Part shown: one piece after another, positions 8,067 through 16,613 of the stretch
Layout of the letters: the number at the start of each line of letters is the position of its first letter
Position numbering within the stretch: position 1 is the first letter of the stretch
Origin: Acetatifactor sp.
Lineage (GTDB): Bacteria > Bacillota > Clostridia > Lachnospirales > Lachnospiraceae
Reading direction: 5' to 3'
Assembly (NCBI GenBank): GCA_024693365.1
Contig: JAILLF010000012.1
Location: 29,277-93,276 of the forward strand
DNA length: 64,000 bases
Notes under the pieces: generated by a model
What the model was told of the DNA's origin: nothing
Database searches by the model: none
Seen by the model: the letters and a program-made list of their open reading frames with translations, nothing else
Program-made: the position numbers and the translations under genes

Positions 8067-10230
8067 GAGCTTCACCTCCGTTGTTATTCTTGGCCTTCAT
8101 GCGTGCAATCCTGTTGCGGATGGTCTCAGGAGTCTCAAGCTTGGGAGCATCCGGATGAAGCAGCCAGGTTGCCGCCTTATGCGTCTCCGAAATCTCAAAC
8201 ATAGGCGGTTGCATCTCAAAGTCAATCTGCATCGCATATTTATTACGCTCAGCAAATGCGTCCCCAACGGGAGGATAGATCATGTTGGGCGGAGTACCGG
8301 GAATCGACTCGAGCTTTTCCTTGGTGTCAAGATCAGGCATGGAGGATAGCAATGCCCAGGTATAGGGATGCCTCGGATCATAGAAAATATCACTCGCACT
8401 ACCCTGCTCAACAATCTTACCCGCGTACATCACGGCAATGTCATCCGCCATGTTGGCAACCACGCCAAGGTCATGGGTGATGAAAATGATCGAAAGGTTA
8501 CGAGATCTCTTCAGGTCATTGATCAGCTCCAAAATCTGTGCCTGGATCGTAACGTCCAGTGCGGTGGTCGGCTCATCACAGATCAGAATCTCAGGATCTG
8601 CCGTAAGCGCAATTGCAATTACGATACGCTGTCTCATACCGCCGGAGAACTCGAAGGGATACTGATTATAACGCATTCTAGGCTCAGAAATGCCAACCTC
8701 TTCCATCAGCTTAATGGCATTCTCCTTTGCCATGGAACGTGTAATCTTATAAACAACCTTAGAAGCGCGATCCTTCAAGAAGTCCACCAGCTCAAGACTG
8801 CGCTCCTGAAAGTCAATGGAATCGTAACCCGCTTCTGCCTTTTCATAGTTTTCTGTCAGACCACAGATAACATGGCGCATGTTCTCTTTTAACAGGTCAA
8901 GATCAACAATATTGGCGGGAACAACCTTCCAGTCCACCTTCTTGCCTCTTGCCTTGGCTCTTTCCAACTTTCCGTTGTCCTTATCAAAGCGCTTCTGCTC
9001 CTTAGGATTTTCCTTTTCGAAACGGAAATAGCGGCTTACTGCGTCATTGATACTGGTGACAAAGGTATAGGCTCTATTGTCCTTCTTAATCTCCAACGGA
9101 TCAATACCAGCCTGAACAGCCTTGATCATTACCTTTGCACGATCCATGGCCCCTTTTTGTTCAATGGCTCCTTCAAAGTAAGGCAGTTCCTTCTTTAAGA
9201 CTTCCACCGCCTCTTTTTTCTTTGCAAGATACTTGTCACTGCTAAACTTCAAAGCCTTTTCCGTAATCTGAAGGAATTCAAGCATAAAGTTCTCATTCAG
9301 GTAAGTAAGCGCCTTTTCGTTCAGCTCTGCAACGGGAATTGCAAAAATATCCTCGGATGGATTCTTCAACGCATAGTAACCAATACGGAAGAAATTTGGC
9401 TTTGTCTGTTCCAGCATTTCGGATAAAATGGTCTCAAGCCCCGTTAATGCCTTCTTTAAATCTGCACTAAGGTGGTTGTCATCCTGCACGGGCTTGTAGG
9501 AAGGAAGAGCCTCCTCTACTCGCTTTGCAGCGTCTTCAAGACGCTTTTTGTATTCGCGCACGAAGAACTCGCTCTTAAACTTTTCGGATTTCTTCAAAAT
9601 ATCACGCACAAGAGACTTCACGTTCTGTTTCTGATTTTTCTCTGCCTTAAACAAAAGATCCTTCAAATGAGCAAGACAATCCTCGCAGATGTCAAAATCA
9701 ACGTTATAAGCATGTTCATGCTTATTCGCCTTAATGCAGAAATCATCAAAGGTCGAACACAGTTCCTTAGCCTTAGCCTCGTCTGCAGCACCAGACTCAA
9801 TCATGGCACTTTTGAGTAAAGCCAGGGTATGATTAAACTGCTTGCGGGCATCCTTGCGGTTTGCCTTGTTTTTCAACAGGGTCGCCTCCGTGATCTGACC
9901 TCCGATCTTAACAATCGGATTCAGGGACGAAAGGGGATCCTGGAAGATCATGGAGATCTTGTCTCCTCGGATCGTATGCATCTGATCCTCACCGATTTTC
10001 AAAAGATCCATGCCGTCATACAGGATCTCACCGCCCTCAATGATGGAGTTGCCTGCGAGAATCCCTAAAATGGCTTTACTTGTAACAGACTTTCCGGAAC
10101 CGGATTCGCCCACGATTGCAAGAGTCTTTCCCTTTTCCAGATCGAAGGAGATGTCACGCACCGCTCGAAGGATCCCGGAATTCGTCCGAAATGATATCTT
10201 TAGATTTTTGACTTCCAGTATTTTATCCAT
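8059..10230 (-). CDS. oppD: oligopeptide ABC transporter ATPase OppD-like with about 380-residue insertion
   Basis: At 723 residues this is about twice the usual OppD (about 330). Walker A GESGSGKS is at residues 41-48 and the Q-loop MIFQDP at 94-99, but the signature FSGGMRQR comes only at residue 528. Walker B LICDEP, FITHDLG and the OppD C-terminal motif (DPRHPYTWALLSSMP) follow normally. The insertion lies inside the helical subdomain, roughly residues 130-510; it is charged, helix-rich, and near its start has HEH (171-173) and CEDC (182-185), a possible metal site. The core motifs are intact, so the ATPase should work. GGAG lies eight bases before the ATG. Confidence 0.9.
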   Translation of the reverse strand: MDKILEVKNLKISFRTNSGILRAVRDISFDLEKGKTLAIVGESGSGKSVTSKAILGILAGNSIIEGGEILYDGMDLLKIGEDQMHTIRGDKISMIFQDPLSSLNPIVKIGGQITEATLLKNKANRKDARKQFNHTLALLKSAMIESGAADEAKAKELCSTFDDFCIKANKHEHAYNVDFDICEDCLAHLKDLLFKAEKNQKQNVKSLVRDILKKSEKFKSEFFVREYKKRLEDAAKRVEEALPSYKPVQDDNHLSADLKKALTGLETILSEMLEQTKPNFFRIGYYALKNPSEDIFAIPVAELNEKALTYLNENFMLEFLQITEKALKFSSDKYLAKKKEAVEVLKKELPYFEGAIEQKGAMDRAKVMIKAVQAGIDPLEIKKDNRAYTFVTSINDAVSRYFRFEKENPKEQKRFDKDNGKLERAKARGKKVDWKVVPANIVDLDLLKENMRHVICGLTENYEKAEAGYDSIDFQERSLELVDFLKDRASKVVYKITRSMAKENAIKLMEEVGISEPRMRYNQYPFEFSGGMRQRIVIAIALTADPEILICDEPTTALDVTIQAQILELINDLKRSRNLSIIFITHDLGVVANMADDIAVMYAGKIVEQGSASDIFYDPRHPYTWALLSSMPDLDTKEKLESIPGTPPNMIYPPVGDAFAERNKYAMQIDFEMQPPMFEISETHKAATWLLHPDAPKLETPETIRNRIARMKAKNNNGGEAHV

Positions 10231-10255
10231 GTTCTATTCTCCGGTTTCACCTAAA

Positions 10256-11833
10256 TTATTCCGTTCCGCGAAGCGCAGGATTGAATGCATCTCTCAGTCC
10301 GTTGCCAAACAGGTTAAAGCAGATCATAAGAAGCGACAACATCATTGCCGGGAAGAACATCAGGTGTGGATAGTTCGTCCAGATTGTAGCTGCATCCGAA
10401 AGAAGGGTTCCCAGACTCGTCTGCTGTGAACTTCCGAGCTTCACGATGCCGAGGTAGGAAAGCATGCTCTCGTAGTTGATCGTCCCCGGGATAATAAGCG
10501 CGGCGGACGTAATAATCGTACCAAGGGCGTTCGGAAAGATGTGCTTCCAAATGATTCTCCGGTCTTTCGCTCCCAACGTTCTGGCCGCCATAATATATTC
10601 CTGATTCTTAAAGCGATAAAACTGTGTTCGCACAAGAGCGGCAATGCCAATCCATCCCGTCGTAAAATATGCAAACAAAAGACTTGGTACCGGTCCAACC
10701 TTCTTTGCCAAATGGATCTGGAAAAGCGATGCCACCACGATGAAGGGTATGCCGCTGAGAATATCCGAAATACGCTCCATAATCAGGTCTATCCACCCGC
10801 CGTAATATCCTTCCGTAGAACCATAAAACGCACCAATCATAAAATTCACCACGGATACGCATATGGCAATAAAAAGGCTTAATTTGATGCCGCTGGCAAG
10901 ACGAAGCATCAGGTCGCGCCCCTGTGCGTCGGTCCCCATGAAATAATTGGGTTCCTCACCGTACAGATATTCATAGTAATTGACGTAGAGAACGCGAATT
11001 TTGTACTGCGCGGTATCCACGTCGCCTCCGCCGGTATATTCATAGTAAATGGGATTCCCGTCTGCGTCACGCTTATAATTATCAAGCAAAACAAACGCGG
11101 GATCATACTCTTTGACCTTAATGAGTTTTGTGCCCTTTGCATTATACGTCAAGGGATTCCCTTTTGCATCCGACTTATACCAGAAATTGGCATCCGTTGC
11201 GTCCATGCAATATTCATTGCTCTCAACGAGGGGATAAAGAACGTGCTTACCGTGTTCCTTCTCCCATGCGAGAATGTTTTCAAGTTCTGACTGCTCAATG
11301 CTCTTATAGATAAATCCAACTTCAAGATACGTCTCAATATCCGCGGTATACGTGGTTACCTCAGTCTTGTCGGCACCGATGGTGGTTACCGCGTTCGTTA
11401 TCTCGAGAATGGGCATATAGTCGCTCTGCATTGCCGTCTCAAAGGAAATCTGCTCTTTGCCGGTATAATCTTCTGCGCCAACGCCGGTCGAGAGAGCTTT
11501 CATCAGGCTTCTCGCGGAAAACGAACGGCTCGTGCATCCGGTTTTATATCCCAGGTCCCGAAGGAAGGCGACCCGCGGCGGCTTCTTAGCGTAGGTAACC
11601 ACCATGAAGGTCTGATCGTGACTCTTTACGCAAAACGGAGCAATAAACGAAAAGAGCACGACGCAGAGAATGATGACGGCCGCCACAACGGACGCACGGC
11701 TCTTTCGAAAACGGATCCATGCATCCTTAAAATATCCAATGGGCTTGTCTTCAAATTTCTTATCGTGAAGTCTCTCCGATTCGTTGACAAAACGAAACTT
11801 TGACGCATCTATTTTCTGGAATTCCGCACTCAT
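10256..11833 (-). CDS. oppC: oligopeptide ABC transporter permease OppC-like with large extracytoplasmic insertion
   Basis: The 525-residue permease carries TM1 at about residues 45-68, then a loop of roughly 270 residues before the conserved GTDAQGRDLMLRLASG motif; normal OppC/DppC proteins (about 300 residues) have about 40 there. After it come the usual five TM helices and the EAA loop (AARTLGAKDRRIIWKHIFPNALG). The insert is Tyr/Asp/Lys rich, with SDAKGNPLTYNAKGTK-type stretches that look like a small beta-rich domain. The ATG at 11833 has GGGGGAG about eight bases before it and starts one base after the oppB stop. Confidence 0.9.
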   Translation of the reverse strand: MSAEFQKIDASKFRFVNESERLHDKKFEDKPIGYFKDAWIRFRKSRASVVAAVIILCVVLFSFIAPFCVKSHDQTFMVVTYAKKPPRVAFLRDLGYKTGCTSRSFSARSLMKALSTGVGAEDYTGKEQISFETAMQSDYMPILEITNAVTTIGADKTEVTTYTADIETYLEVGFIYKSIEQSELENILAWEKEHGKHVLYPLVESNEYCMDATDANFWYKSDAKGNPLTYNAKGTKLIKVKEYDPAFVLLDNYKRDADGNPIYYEYTGGGDVDTAQYKIRVLYVNYYEYLYGEEPNYFMGTDAQGRDLMLRLASGIKLSLFIAICVSVVNFMIGAFYGSTEGYYGGWIDLIMERISDILSGIPFIVVASLFQIHLAKKVGPVPSLLFAYFTTGWIGIAALVRTQFYRFKNQEYIMAARTLGAKDRRIIWKHIFPNALGTIITSAALIIPGTINYESMLSYLGIVKLGSSQQTSLGTLLSDAATIWTNYPHLMFFPAMMLSLLMICFNLFGNGLRDAFNPALRGTE

Positions 11834-11834
11834 C

Positions 11835-12800
11835 TTATCTCTCCCCCATTCTGATTCTGGGATCAATAAACCCATAACTCAAATCTACCACAATGCCTCC
11901 AGCCAGTCCGATAAACGTGTAGAAAATACAGTCTAACATAAACACGTCATAGTCAAAAGTATTGATGGCACGCATAAAGAGTTGTCCAACGCCGGGAACG
12001 GAAAAAATCTGCTCGATGATAAGCGAACCTCCCATGATGGCAAGCAGGCTGCCGATAATGGAAGGAAGTACCGGAACCATTGCATTCTTAAGTGCATGTC
12101 TTGCCGTTGCCTGCGCCTTGGTAAGTCCCTTGGTACGAGCCAAAAGCATATAGTCGGAAGTCAAAGTCTCCGTAAGTTCGGCTCTCAGGAAACGACAATG
12201 GTATGCAATCTCGCCAAAACTCAAAGCAAGGACGGGTGCGATCAGGGAATGAAACATTTTCCATGAAAAATAAGTGTTACCGGCGTCCGCCAGGGAATAC
12301 ATTTGAAGAGGCAGCCAGCCAAGCTTGAAATAGAAAATATATTGAACTAGAAATGCATATACGTAGCTAGGCACGGAAATGAACACAATGATCATCGTAC
12401 TAATCAGGTTGTCCTGCCACTTGTTCTTTTTGATCGCGGCAAAGATACCGAGTGCAAGACCAATGGGCACGGAAAAAATAAGGGAATATACGTTGAGCAA
12501 CACCGTGGGCAATAGACGGCTGACAAGCAGATCCCATGCAGGTTTGCGATATGCAATGTACCAGCTGGTACCAAAATCCCACTTGGTGATAATATTCTTC
12601 CAATAAATCCCATACTGAACAAGAAGGGGCTTATTGTATCCAAGCGCCTCCCACCTTGCCAAGATCAATTCCTGCTGGGATTTCTCCATGGGCAGTTCCC
12701 TTGGAAGAATTCTGATCAGCACAAAACAGATCGTCGTAATCACAAAAAGAACAAAAAACATCAGCGCAATACGCTTCAACACGTATTTAAACATTCGCAT
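11835..12800 (-). CDS. oppB: oligopeptide ABC transporter permease OppB-like
   Basis: This 321-residue permease has standard length for OppB/DppB. Six TM helices are visible, with the N-terminal KRIALMFFVLFVITTICFVLIRILP helix and the EAA loop LLARTKGLTKAQATARHALKNAMVPVLP, the contact site for the ATPases. It forms the membrane channel with OppC. GGAGG lies ten bases upstream of the ATG. The gene follows oppA after a 161-base gap that holds a hairpin (12917-12945). Confidence 0.92.
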   Translation of the reverse strand: MRMFKYVLKRIALMFFVLFVITTICFVLIRILPRELPMEKSQQELILARWEALGYNKPLLVQYGIYWKNIITKWDFGTSWYIAYRKPAWDLLVSRLLPTVLLNVYSLIFSVPIGLALGIFAAIKKNKWQDNLISTMIIVFISVPSYVYAFLVQYIFYFKLGWLPLQMYSLADAGNTYFSWKMFHSLIAPVLALSFGEIAYHCRFLRAELTETLTSDYMLLARTKGLTKAQATARHALKNAMVPVLPSIIGSLLAIMGGSLIIEQIFSVPGVGQLFMRAINTFDYDVFMLDCIFYTFIGLAGGIVVDLSYGFIDPRIRMGER

Positions 12801-12916
12801 GGGACAACTTCCTCCGTCCAGATTCTGATAGTGACTAAACTATGCTTTTTCAATGGCCGTTTACCAAAACTGCCCTTGAAAAAATACAGTTTACGTCAAC
12901 CCTTTAAACGCACACA

Positions 12917-12945
12917 AAGAGGGGCATCACACATGCCCCTCCATG
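12917..12945 (-). terminator. hairpin between oppA and oppB, possible partial terminator
   Basis: GGAGGGGCAT and ATGCCCCTC form a GC-rich stem followed on the minus strand by TTTGTGTG, a poor U tract. This is the usual place for a leaky terminator or mRNA-stabilising stem that raises binding-protein expression above that of the permeases. Confidence 0.6.
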
Positions 12946-12961
12946 CGCGTTTAATTTCGCA

Positions 12962-15445
12962 TTATTCGTAGCTTAAGGAACCATTCTGGGACTTTACAAA
13001 CTCAGCCCATTCAGCGTCATCATAATTGTAAGTCATAAGACTCAGACCACCGAAACCATACATAAGATTGTACTCGTCAGTGTAGTAGTTCACCTTATAG
13101 GAGATCATCTCACAGGTAGTCATGCTTGCAAGAGGGAAGCAATAATACTTTTTAATGAATTCCTCCTCCATGTCAGCAAGGATCTGAAGCTTCGTCTTCT
13201 GATCTGCAGTTGCATACTTGCCGGTACCTTCCATGCATCCGGACCATGCCTGCCAGGTCATGGTATCCTCAACGCCGTCTACCGTAAGAGTCAGAGTCTC
13301 AGTCGCGGGATCCCAGCAAGCTGCCTCGTGAAGTGCAGTGTAATCAGGATCGCAGTATACTCTGAAGTAGGTGTAAGGATAGAACGCTGCACCGCCCCAT
13401 GCGCCGTAACCGATTGCGTATTCGCCCTGAGGAACTGCCTCATAACGCGAAGGGCTGGTGAGGTTTCCAAGAGGCTCAAAGGTCAGTTTGCCAAATCCGG
13501 AACCATCCAGTGCTGCATTTAAGTAATCCTGAAGCAGGGAAACCTGAGCTTCTGCATCGGAATCAAGTGCGCCTGCCATCCAAGCTACGCGAACGTGAAT
13601 GTCACCGCCATTGTAAAGACCAGCATCAACCAGCTCCTTATATGCTTCTGCCATCAGTTTCTTAGCTTCGGTCAGGTTGTAACCATTGATGGAGTTGTAT
13701 GCGTCATCCAGGGTTGCATATGCCTTGCCTGCGCCATATTCTACGCCATATACGTTACAGATCGCCTTCTTTGCAGGCTCAGAATTTCTGTAGCTTGAAG
13801 TAGGATCATTGTAGAAATCATAGTAGTAAAGGTTGTTCAGCATTGCATATGCAGGAATGAATCCAGCCGTCTTGCCGACCCATTCAGCACGGTCAACGCT
13901 CAGTGAAAATGCCTTGCGGAACTTTTCATTGCTAAATACTACGGAATTGGTGTTACCCTTTGACTTATCCATCTCCTTCAATGCGTCAACGTTGGTATTG
14001 AAGAAGAGACGCTCCGTATAGGTTTCGGGAGACTTGTACATCTTGTCGGAAAGGGAATAGGTGGAAAGGTCAGCACTGGAAGGAGTCCAGGAATCAAGGT
14101 CGCCCTTCAGGAATGCCTGCTTAGCCGCATCATCCGTCATAACGTCGATCACGATCTTGGTGGTCTGATACTGCTGTCTGATCTCGCCGTCAACCTTAAC
14201 GGGAGTGTAGGAAATCAGTCCGCCCTTGCCGTCGTCTTCCCAGCCGTACCACTTTTCGTTACGGGTAAGAACAACCTGCTTGTCCTCCTGGAAGGATTCA
14301 AACTTCCAAACGCCGTAAGACATCGTGGTCTCCTTGGAGGTAGCATAACTGGAAGTGATCAGGTCGCCGTTCTTCTCCTTCAGCTTCTCATAGAGAGGCT
14401 TGTAAACCAAGAAGGAACCATCCAGCTGTCCGAGAACCATCAGGTTGTACTCGGTAGCTTCCTGACCAACGTAGCGAACGGTATAATCGTCAACCTTGTA
14501 GAAACCTACAACGTCGAAACTTGCACCCATGTCTGCGTTATCCTGCCAAATTACGGCATACTGCTCGTAACCGGTACCAACCTGGAAGTAAGCGCCGTAC
14601 TCATCGTAAAGGCCTTTTCCAGAGAACTCATCATCACCTGCGCCGTCAGCGCTGTATGCGGTCTCATCGGTAATGCTTACGTACTGGGGAGCTGCGTTTC
14701 CATTTGCGTCAACATAGCCATCTGCGCCCCAGAAGCCATAACAGTCAATGAGTACCTCTCCTGCAGCAATTGCCTCATCCAGTGACGCATAGGTGCTGGC
14801 GTAGGGAACATAGTATCCTGCGGTCTTGGAATAAAAATACTTGCGTCCGCCTGCTACCGCATAATCGCCGTCATAATAGTTGTTTGCACGATAGTTCTTC
14901 ATGTCGGGATCAAGCAGCTGCTGCATGGAATAAACATAGTCGTCAGCACTGATCTTGGTACCGTCCTCCCAGCAAATGGCAGGATTCAGCTTAATCTCAT
15001 AAACATAGCCTTCCTTGATATCGGAAGCAGTCTTCCCGGCGGGAAGAGTACAGCCGTACTTCGTCAGGTCATCCTGATGTGCAGCCGTAACGTCATCAAT
15101 GCTCGTCGCAGCCAGAAATACCTTCTGATACTCGCCCTCTTCGGCATTCTCTACCGTAGTGTCAACCCAGGGAGTAGCGAAATAACGTCTCATGGCATCA
15201 TCAGCGCTGGTCTCCCAAGTATGGGGATTCCAGTTGTCAGAAAGTGCAGTCTGGTATACGTGATAGGTATACTCCTTAGGCTGCGTAACTTCGGTTGGAT
15301 TACCGGTGGATGCACTTGATTCAGTGCCTGACTCGGTATTGGTTTCAGTTTCGTTTCCGGCGTTGGCGTTCGTACAACCCGCAAGAGTACTCATGGTAAG
15401 AGCCGACGCGAGCAACAAAGCCAAACCTTTGTAAAATTTTCTCAT
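12962..15445 (-). CDS. oppA: oligopeptide-binding lipoprotein OppA-like, enlarged
   Basis: This 827-residue protein is a family 5 extracellular solute-binding protein. A lipoprotein signal ends in the lipobox LAGC (Cys 24), followed by a Thr/Glu/Ser-rich linker (NANAGNETETNTES). Conserved family pieces include EIKLNPAICWEDGTKISADDYVYS, YGVWKFESF near the middle and FRKAFSLSVDRAEW. Usual OppA/DppA lengths are 540-600 residues, so about 230 are extra, including Tyr/Asp-rich stretches at about 190-300. It should capture peptides for OppBCDF. AAGGAG lies before the ATG and a strong promoter lies at 15533-15561. Confidence 0.9.
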   Translation of the reverse strand: MRKFYKGLALLLASALTMSTLAGCTNANAGNETETNTESGTESSASTGNPTEVTQPKEYTYHVYQTALSDNWNPHTWETSADDAMRRYFATPWVDTTVENAEEGEYQKVFLAATSIDDVTAAHQDDLTKYGCTLPAGKTASDIKEGYVYEIKLNPAICWEDGTKISADDYVYSMQQLLDPDMKNYRANNYYDGDYAVAGGRKYFYSKTAGYYVPYASTYASLDEAIAAGEVLIDCYGFWGADGYVDANGNAAPQYVSITDETAYSADGAGDDEFSGKGLYDEYGAYFQVGTGYEQYAVIWQDNADMGASFDVVGFYKVDDYTVRYVGQEATEYNLMVLGQLDGSFLVYKPLYEKLKEKNGDLITSSYATSKETTMSYGVWKFESFQEDKQVVLTRNEKWYGWEDDGKGGLISYTPVKVDGEIRQQYQTTKIVIDVMTDDAAKQAFLKGDLDSWTPSSADLSTYSLSDKMYKSPETYTERLFFNTNVDALKEMDKSKGNTNSVVFSNEKFRKAFSLSVDRAEWVGKTAGFIPAYAMLNNLYYYDFYNDPTSSYRNSEPAKKAICNVYGVEYGAGKAYATLDDAYNSINGYNLTEAKKLMAEAYKELVDAGLYNGGDIHVRVAWMAGALDSDAEAQVSLLQDYLNAALDGSGFGKLTFEPLGNLTSPSRYEAVPQGEYAIGYGAWGGAAFYPYTYFRVYCDPDYTALHEAACWDPATETLTLTVDGVEDTMTWQAWSGCMEGTGKYATADQKTKLQILADMEEEFIKKYYCFPLASMTTCEMISYKVNYYTDEYNLMYGFGGLSLMTYNYDDAEWAEFVKSQNGSLSYE

Positions 15446-15489
15446 GCTTTTCCTCTCCTTGTTAGTGCTAATTGATTTAACACGGAATT

Positions 15490-15523
15490 TTCTTCAACAA
15501 AAACGAAAAAATTTGTTGAAGAA
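15490..15523 (-). promoter_or_regulatory. inverted repeat at the oppA transcription start
   Basis: TTCTTCAACAAA (15490-15501) and TTTGTTGAAGAA (15512-15523) are perfect 12-base inverted repeats with a 10-base A-rich spacer. The repeat begins about three bases after the predicted start point of the oppA promoter. It lacks a following U tract, so it reads as an operator or a 5' stabilising stem rather than a terminator. Confidence 0.7.
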
Positions 15524-15532
15524 GTACTATAT

Positions 15533-15561
15533 ATTATAGTTTGGAAACTAAAAAAAGTCAA
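15533..15561 (-). promoter_or_regulatory. promoter of the opp operon
   Basis: On the minus strand TTGACT (15561-15556) and a perfect TATAAT (15538-15533) are separated by 17 bases. This is one of the best sigma-A promoters in the window and lies about 90 bases before the oppA ATG. Confidence 0.85.
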
Positions 15562-15654
15562 CGGCTTACATAAGTTGTTTCAAAAGGTGCAAAAACGGCA
15601 TCATTTAAGACAATTCCTACGCCAACATGGAAACTGAAAGCTCCCTTTTTGCAA

Positions 15655-16401
15655 TCACTTTACGTGTTTTCCCCCTTGTTTTACCACGTCCTTCACCAAA
15701 AGTTTCCCATGTTCCGCCGTAAACCTTACGTCCCATCCTGCAAAGGTCATGCCATATACGTAATCCGGCTGCTTGTGATACGCGGCTCTTGGATCCTGAG
15801 CCAGCGTTGCCAGCACCGCCTTCCTCTTCTCCTCGGGGAATTTGTTTAACAATTCTTCCGGAAAGATCACCTCAATTCCATCTTCTTTGTGTTCCTCCCC
15901 GAATCCGCCTCTTGCCTGCAATACGGCGTCCGCATACGGCAGATACGGCTTTACGTCGTAAATGGGCGTGCCGTCCATGAGATCTGCGCCCGACACCAAG
16001 AGCTTGGGCGCGTCCGCTCCCTCCGTTACAATTTCCAAAAGCTTCACGCAGGAAAGGCCGATGGGATTCGGCCGGAATGGCGATCTCGTCGCAAAGACGC
16101 CACGTTTTTCCTTTCCGCCGAGTCTTGGCGGATGCACCGTTGCCGTCCAGTTTTCGCGCCGTACCTCCGAGAAATCCCAAAGAAGCCACAGATGCGAATA
16201 TTCTTCCAGCCCCATAAAAGCCTCCGGCTGCCGGTACTCCGGCTCAAACACGATCTCCGCCGTCAGCTCTTCCACCAGCCCGCTCTGCCTCGGCACTCCA
16301 AATTTCGTGGCAAAATCCGTATGAATCCTCGCTATAATCTTTAACTTCCTGCCCTCTTCCACGTCCTTCACCTCGCCTTTCCTCTCCATCCATACTACCA
16401 T
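15655..16401 (-). CDS. trmO: tRNA (N6-threonylcarbamoyladenosine37-N6)-methyltransferase TrmO
   Basis: TrmO methylates t6A37 of threonine tRNAs using S-adenosylmethionine. The protein (248 residues in the longest frame) has the TsaA/YaeB beta-barrel signatures IARIHTDFATKFGVPRQSGL, GLEEYSHLWLLW, RSPFRPNPIGLS and DGTPIYDVKPYLPYAD, and the C-terminal segment DPRAAYHK. The ATG at 16401 lies on the edge of the palindrome at 16400-16475 and has no clear ribosome binding site; the GTG at 16371, behind AGAGGAAAGG, is an equally good or better start. No terminator is seen before the opp promoter. Confidence 0.9.
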   Translation of the reverse strand: MVVWMERKGEVKDVEEGRKLKIIARIHTDFATKFGVPRQSGLVEELTAEIVFEPEYRQPEAFMGLEEYSHLWLLWDFSEVRRENWTATVHPPRLGGKEKRGVFATRSPFRPNPIGLSCVKLLEIVTEGADAPKLLVSGADLMDGTPIYDVKPYLPYADAVLQARGGFGEEHKEDGIEVIFPEELLNKFPEEKRKAVLATLAQDPRAAYHKQPDYVYGMTFAGWDVRFTAEHGKLLVKDVVKQGGKHVK

Positions 16402-16475
16402 GTGTCACGGGGACGTGTCTACTGTCACGTTTTCCAATGGGAAAACGTGACAGTAGACACGTCCCCGTGACACAT
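16400..16475. repeat. long perfect palindrome, GGGGACGTGTC family, copy 2
   Basis: A 36-base perfect inverted repeat (16400-16435 and 16440-16475) has the loop AATG. Its outer 19 bases match copy 1 at 5586-5605 in 17 positions, including the whole GGGGACGTGTC core. The inner part (TACTGTCACGTTTTCC) is absent from copy 1. The stem is far longer than a terminator needs and there is no U tract, which suggests a non-autonomous mobile or REP-like element. Confidence 0.85.
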
Positions 16476-16486
16476 AGCTTTGATAT

Positions 16487-16520
16487 GGAAAAGCCTCCCT
16501 GCCATACGGCAGAGAGGCCT
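16487..16520 (-). terminator. terminator of the sugar ABC operon
   Basis: On the minus strand AGGCCTCTCTGCC pairs with GGCAGGGAGGCTTTT around GTAT (one mismatch), followed by TTTTCC. It lies about 95 bases after the permease stop. Confidence 0.8.
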
Positions 16521-16613
16521 CGCATAATCCTCTAAAATCCTATTTTCTCACATACCACTTTAGCCTTTCGACTCATCCTTGAATCTTTCGCGCAAACGTG
16601 AATCATTCCGGCT

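Noticed and set aside
12917..12945. Full transcription terminator between oppA and oppB
   Set aside because: The stem is good but the U tract is weak and oppB has no visible promoter of its own, so a partial terminator within one operon is preferred.
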